A DNA stretch of 13,132 nucleotides from an uncultured Lachnospiraceae bacterium (lineage in GTDB: Bacteria > Bacillota > Clostridia > Lachnospirales > Lachnospiraceae), in contig CAJURQ010000047.1 in the NCBI GenBank assembly GCA_910588955.1, positions 1 through 13,132 on the forward strand, given 5' to 3'. Made by a program: the position numbers and the translations under genes. Below the pieces are notes generated by a model that searched no databases, was not told where the DNA came from, and was given only the letters and a program-made list of their open reading frames with translations. Position 1 is the stretch's first letter. Each line of letters opens with the position of its first letter. Below, in pieces: positions 12,940-13,132 of the stretch.

Positions 12940-13026
12940 TGTACCGTACCACCTTTATCCTGTATTCCGGGTCTGCGTCTGTCATGCCGCCGCAGCCCGT
13001 CCATGCGTCACCGCATTCGTCAATTA

Positions 13027-13055
13027 AGTATATAACAATTTGCGGGAAATGTAAA
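13027..13055 (-). promoter_or_regulatory. promoter of the SEC-C gene
   Basis: TTTACA (13050-13055) is followed after exactly 17 nt by TATACT (13027-13032) on the minus strand. The predicted start is near 13020, giving a leader of about 80 nt. To the right (13056-13132) the sequence is AT-rich and I see no gene or other clear signal in it. Confidence 0.75.
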
Positions 13056-13132
13056 TTTATATTTCCTTAAAAAAGTCAATTGTGAATTATAATTTTAAAT
13101 TCTACCCATACACCTCTTATGTAGAACTTAGT

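Overview
The window looks like a chromosomal segment of an anaerobic Firmicute in the Clostridia, most likely the Lachnospiraceae. The reasons are a threonine T-box leader, clostridial-style promoters (TTGACA or TTTACA, 17 bp, then TAnAnT), strong AGGAGG ribosome sites, a two-domain DUF1540 protein, a SEC-C protein and the infC-rpmI-rplT cluster. This is inference from families and motifs; no database search was possible. Every gene I support lies on the minus strand, so the window reads right to left in the direction of transcription. No transposase, integrase, phage gene or CRISPR array is visible.

Right part (13132 to 9571). A SEC-C zinc-motif protein has its own promoter. Next come a promoter, a threonine T-box leader with terminator, a structured repeat, a small single-pass membrane protein and thrS, so charged-tRNA-Thr sensing probably controls both genes. 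Middle part (9445 to 4831). A GT39-like membrane glycosyltransferase is followed by a 185-bp imperfect palindrome, a DUF1540 protein and a lipoprotein with an acidic linker. After these come two tandem paralogous secreted proteins, each with its own promoter, conserved leader and terminator. Left part (4717 to 1). The infC-rpmI-rplT operon has an attenuator-type leader, and infC starts at a rare AUU codon. It is followed by pepD, a GGDEF/EAL cyclic-di-GMP protein and a tRNA-Pro gene with the unusual anticodon AGG.

The most interesting unexplained structure is a family of hairpin-forming repeats. Full copies lie at 3119-3240 and 11939-12070 and a collapsed copy at 4497-4522. All have the same orientation, and all end 18-20 nt upstream of the Shine-Dalgarno sequence of an unrelated gene (pepD, the small membrane gene before thrS, infC). 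Arms and internal stems differ between copies but stay complementary, which argues for selection on structure or for a mobile hairpin with a fixed insertion preference. A second notable structure is a 9-nt complementarity between the 5' and 3' untranslated regions, found in both secreted paralogs.
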